The notes under the pieces: model-generated | Databases searched by the model: none | The model's input: only the letters and a program-made list of their open reading frames with translations | What the model was told of the DNA's origin: nothing | NCBI GenBank assembly: GCA_043801855.1 | Contig: JAZDLQ010000095.1 | Coordinates: forward strand, 1 to 16,561 | DNA length: 16,561 nucleotides | Direction of reading: 5' to 3' | Origin: CAYTWW01 sp043801855 | GTDB lineage: Archaea > Nanobdellota > Nanobdellia > Woesearchaeales > GW2011-AR15 | Shown: piece after piece, positions 15,563 to 16,561 of the stretch | How the letters are laid out: each line of letters starts with the position of its first letter | How positions within the stretch are numbered: the stretch's first letter is position 1 | Program-made: the position numbers and the translations under genes

Positions 15563-16417
15563 ATGTTTATGGAATTGTTTGCAAATAGGTTTCCTGAGAT
15601 AGCAGAAAAGGAGACAAGATGCATTATGCTTCCAATAGGAGGAAAATTGCCAGCAGGAAGCTACTATTTTCCAGTAAGCTTTTGCAATGAAAAAAACTGC
15701 GATTGCAGAAGAGCTTTTATCAATGTCATTTATGAAGAAGAGCCAATTGCAACAATTGGGTTTGGGTGGGAAGATATCAAATTTTATGAAAAGTGGGCAG
15801 AAGATAAAAGCATGGCTAAGGATTTAAAAGGTCCAGTTCTTGAGTTCACCGGAATAAGAACAAAATACTCTGAGAAAGCATTGAGTCTTTTTAAGGAGGT
15901 TTTAATGAATGACAAAATATTTCTTGAAAGGCTACCAAAACATTACAAGATATTTAAAGAAAGCCTAAGTGAAAACGAAGAAGTAGACATTGAAAATTTA
16001 TTAGATGATTTTAAGCCAAATGAGCACACAGTATTGAGCTTATGCAAAGAAAAAGGAACAGGCTTTGATGCAATCAATGATGATAATAGAGAGGCGTTTT
16101 TGCCAATTATTATGGCTGTTGAAGAGAGCATTTGGTCTTATTATAAGAAAAACAGCAAATTAAAAGACATTGAAGTGATTGAACTGCTCAAAAACTTAAG
16201 AGACAACATATTTTCTGAGAATGCTAAGTTTAATTCGCTTGAAAAAGAAATAATCACCAAAATAAAAATTCTGTTAAAATTGAACAACTTTGATAGAAGG
16301 GATATATCTTTGTCAATCTCATCTATTCTTAAATCATCTAAATTGCACAGATCAATAAGCGGAAGCAGGGGTTATTTGGATTTTATTTCAGGATTTTTTA
16401 ATGAGATGGTAAAGTGA
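15563..16417 (+). CDS. Uncharacterised protein with a Cys-cluster N-terminal domain
   Basis: A 284-residue soluble protein in two parts. The N-terminal domain (about 1-135) has a possible metal site, C41-x4-C46-x-C48 with Arg49/Arg50, then ATIGFGWEDIKFYEKW (63-78) and a GPVLEF-type strand leading to ERLPKHYKIFKE. I recall this CDCRR / ATI.yGWE..FY.kW pattern from conserved hypothetical proteins, sometimes near SEC-C-type zinc domains, but I cannot name the family with certainty. The C-terminal part (about 165-284) is helical, with AVEESIWSYYKKN and a terminal GSRGYLDFI (267-275). No TM or signal peptide. The start is ATG 15563; ATG 15569 is a possible alternative but the TATA spacing favours the first. 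Function unknown. Confidence 0.75.
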   Translation: MFMELFANRFPEIAEKETRCIMLPIGGKLPAGSYYFPVSFCNEKNCDCRRAFINVIYEEEPIATIGFGWEDIKFYEKWAEDKSMAKDLKGPVLEFTGIRTKYSEKALSLFKEVLMNDKIFLERLPKHYKIFKESLSENEEVDIENLLDDFKPNEHTVLSLCKEKGTGFDAINDDNREAFLPIIMAVEESIWSYYKKNSKLKDIEVIELLKNLRDNIFSENAKFNSLEKEIITKIKILLKLNNFDRRDISLSISSILKSSKLHRSISGSRGYLDFISGFFNEMVK

Positions 16418-16449
16418 ACTCTATAGAGAACTTTGCAAAAATCATGTTT

Positions 16450-16495
16450 TATAGCGTGCGCATAGATAATCGAAATTATTAATGCGCACGATATA
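16450..16495. other. GC-rich hairpin I (long imperfect inverted repeat)
   Basis: CGTGCGCAT (16455-16463) pairs perfectly with ATGCGCACG (16482-16490). The stem continues outward as TATA with one mismatch and inward through ATAAT/ATTAT after a two-base mismatch, closing on a CGAA loop. It starts 33 nt after the stop of the 284-aa gene in very AT-rich surroundings. Confidence 0.55.
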
Positions 16496-16497
16496 TT

Positions 16498-16538
16498 GGA
16501 GCGCAAATAAAAATTTCTACGAATATTACGTGCGCTCC
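16498..16538. other. GC-rich hairpin II, tandem to hairpin I
   Basis: GGAGCGCA (16498-16505) pairs perfectly with TGCGCTCC (16531-16538) around a 25-base AT-rich loop. CGTGCGC at 16529-16535 repeats the sequence at 16455-16461, so GCGCACG (16484-16490) could pair with either copy and the two hairpins could exchange strands. The window ends 23 bases later, so what follows is unseen. Confidence 0.5.
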
Positions 16539-16561
16539 CTATACATGAAGAGCAAAAGCTC

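Noticed and set aside
16455..16538. Integron attC site or CRISPR-like repeat at the right end
   Set aside because: There are no GTTRRRY/RYYYAAC core sites and no regularly spaced direct repeats with spacers.

Overview
The window is AT-rich (about one third G+C by eye) and reads as archaeal, most likely a DPANN-type archaeon such as a Woesearchaeota relative. The evidence is a FlaI/TadA-like ATPase paired with a FlaJ/TadC-like membrane protein, a tandem-duplicated Lrp/AsnC regulator, and AT-rich TATA boxes 25-30 nt upstream of many start codons, which implies leaderless mRNAs. The lineage is an inference. The window has no rRNA, tRNA or CRISPR array that I can see.

Left part (1-5373): the 3' tail of an IS66-like transposase is followed by a 1005-aa protein. 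Its last ~380 residues carry the sequence landmarks of EgtD-type (histidine Nalpha-methyltransferase-like) SAM methyltransferases, and its first ~620 residues are unrecognised. Then come a convergent double Lrp/AsnC regulator and, divergent from that, a MoaA-like radical SAM enzyme with a C-terminal cysteine cluster that is not a true MoaA. The methyltransferase and radical SAM genes share a TATA sequence, ~60-nt leaders and a palindrome of the form YTAC-N6-GTAR near the predicted transcription start. I infer a small regulon (large methyltransferase, radical SAM enzyme, dedicated Lrp) of unknown product. This is the best candidate for an undescribed system here.

Middle part (5374-10747): an operon for a type IV pilus/secretion-like machine contains an ATPase, a 73-aa helical protein and a T2SSF-domain membrane protein with a very long cytoplasmic N-terminal extension. 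A 14-TM-type APC amino acid permease follows under its own promoter.

Right part (10781-16561): a small two-TM protein is encoded on the minus strand. MutL, with an intact endonuclease motif, is followed by a small two-TM protein 4 nt downstream. A minus-strand UvrD-family helicase carries an N-terminal RQC-like winged helix, an unusual arrangement. A divergent 284-aa uncharacterised protein has a Cys cluster. The last ~110 bases hold two tandem GC-rich hairpins built from the same GCGCA/TGCGC module in otherwise AT-rich DNA, possibly a structured RNA, a terminator or a mobile-element end.
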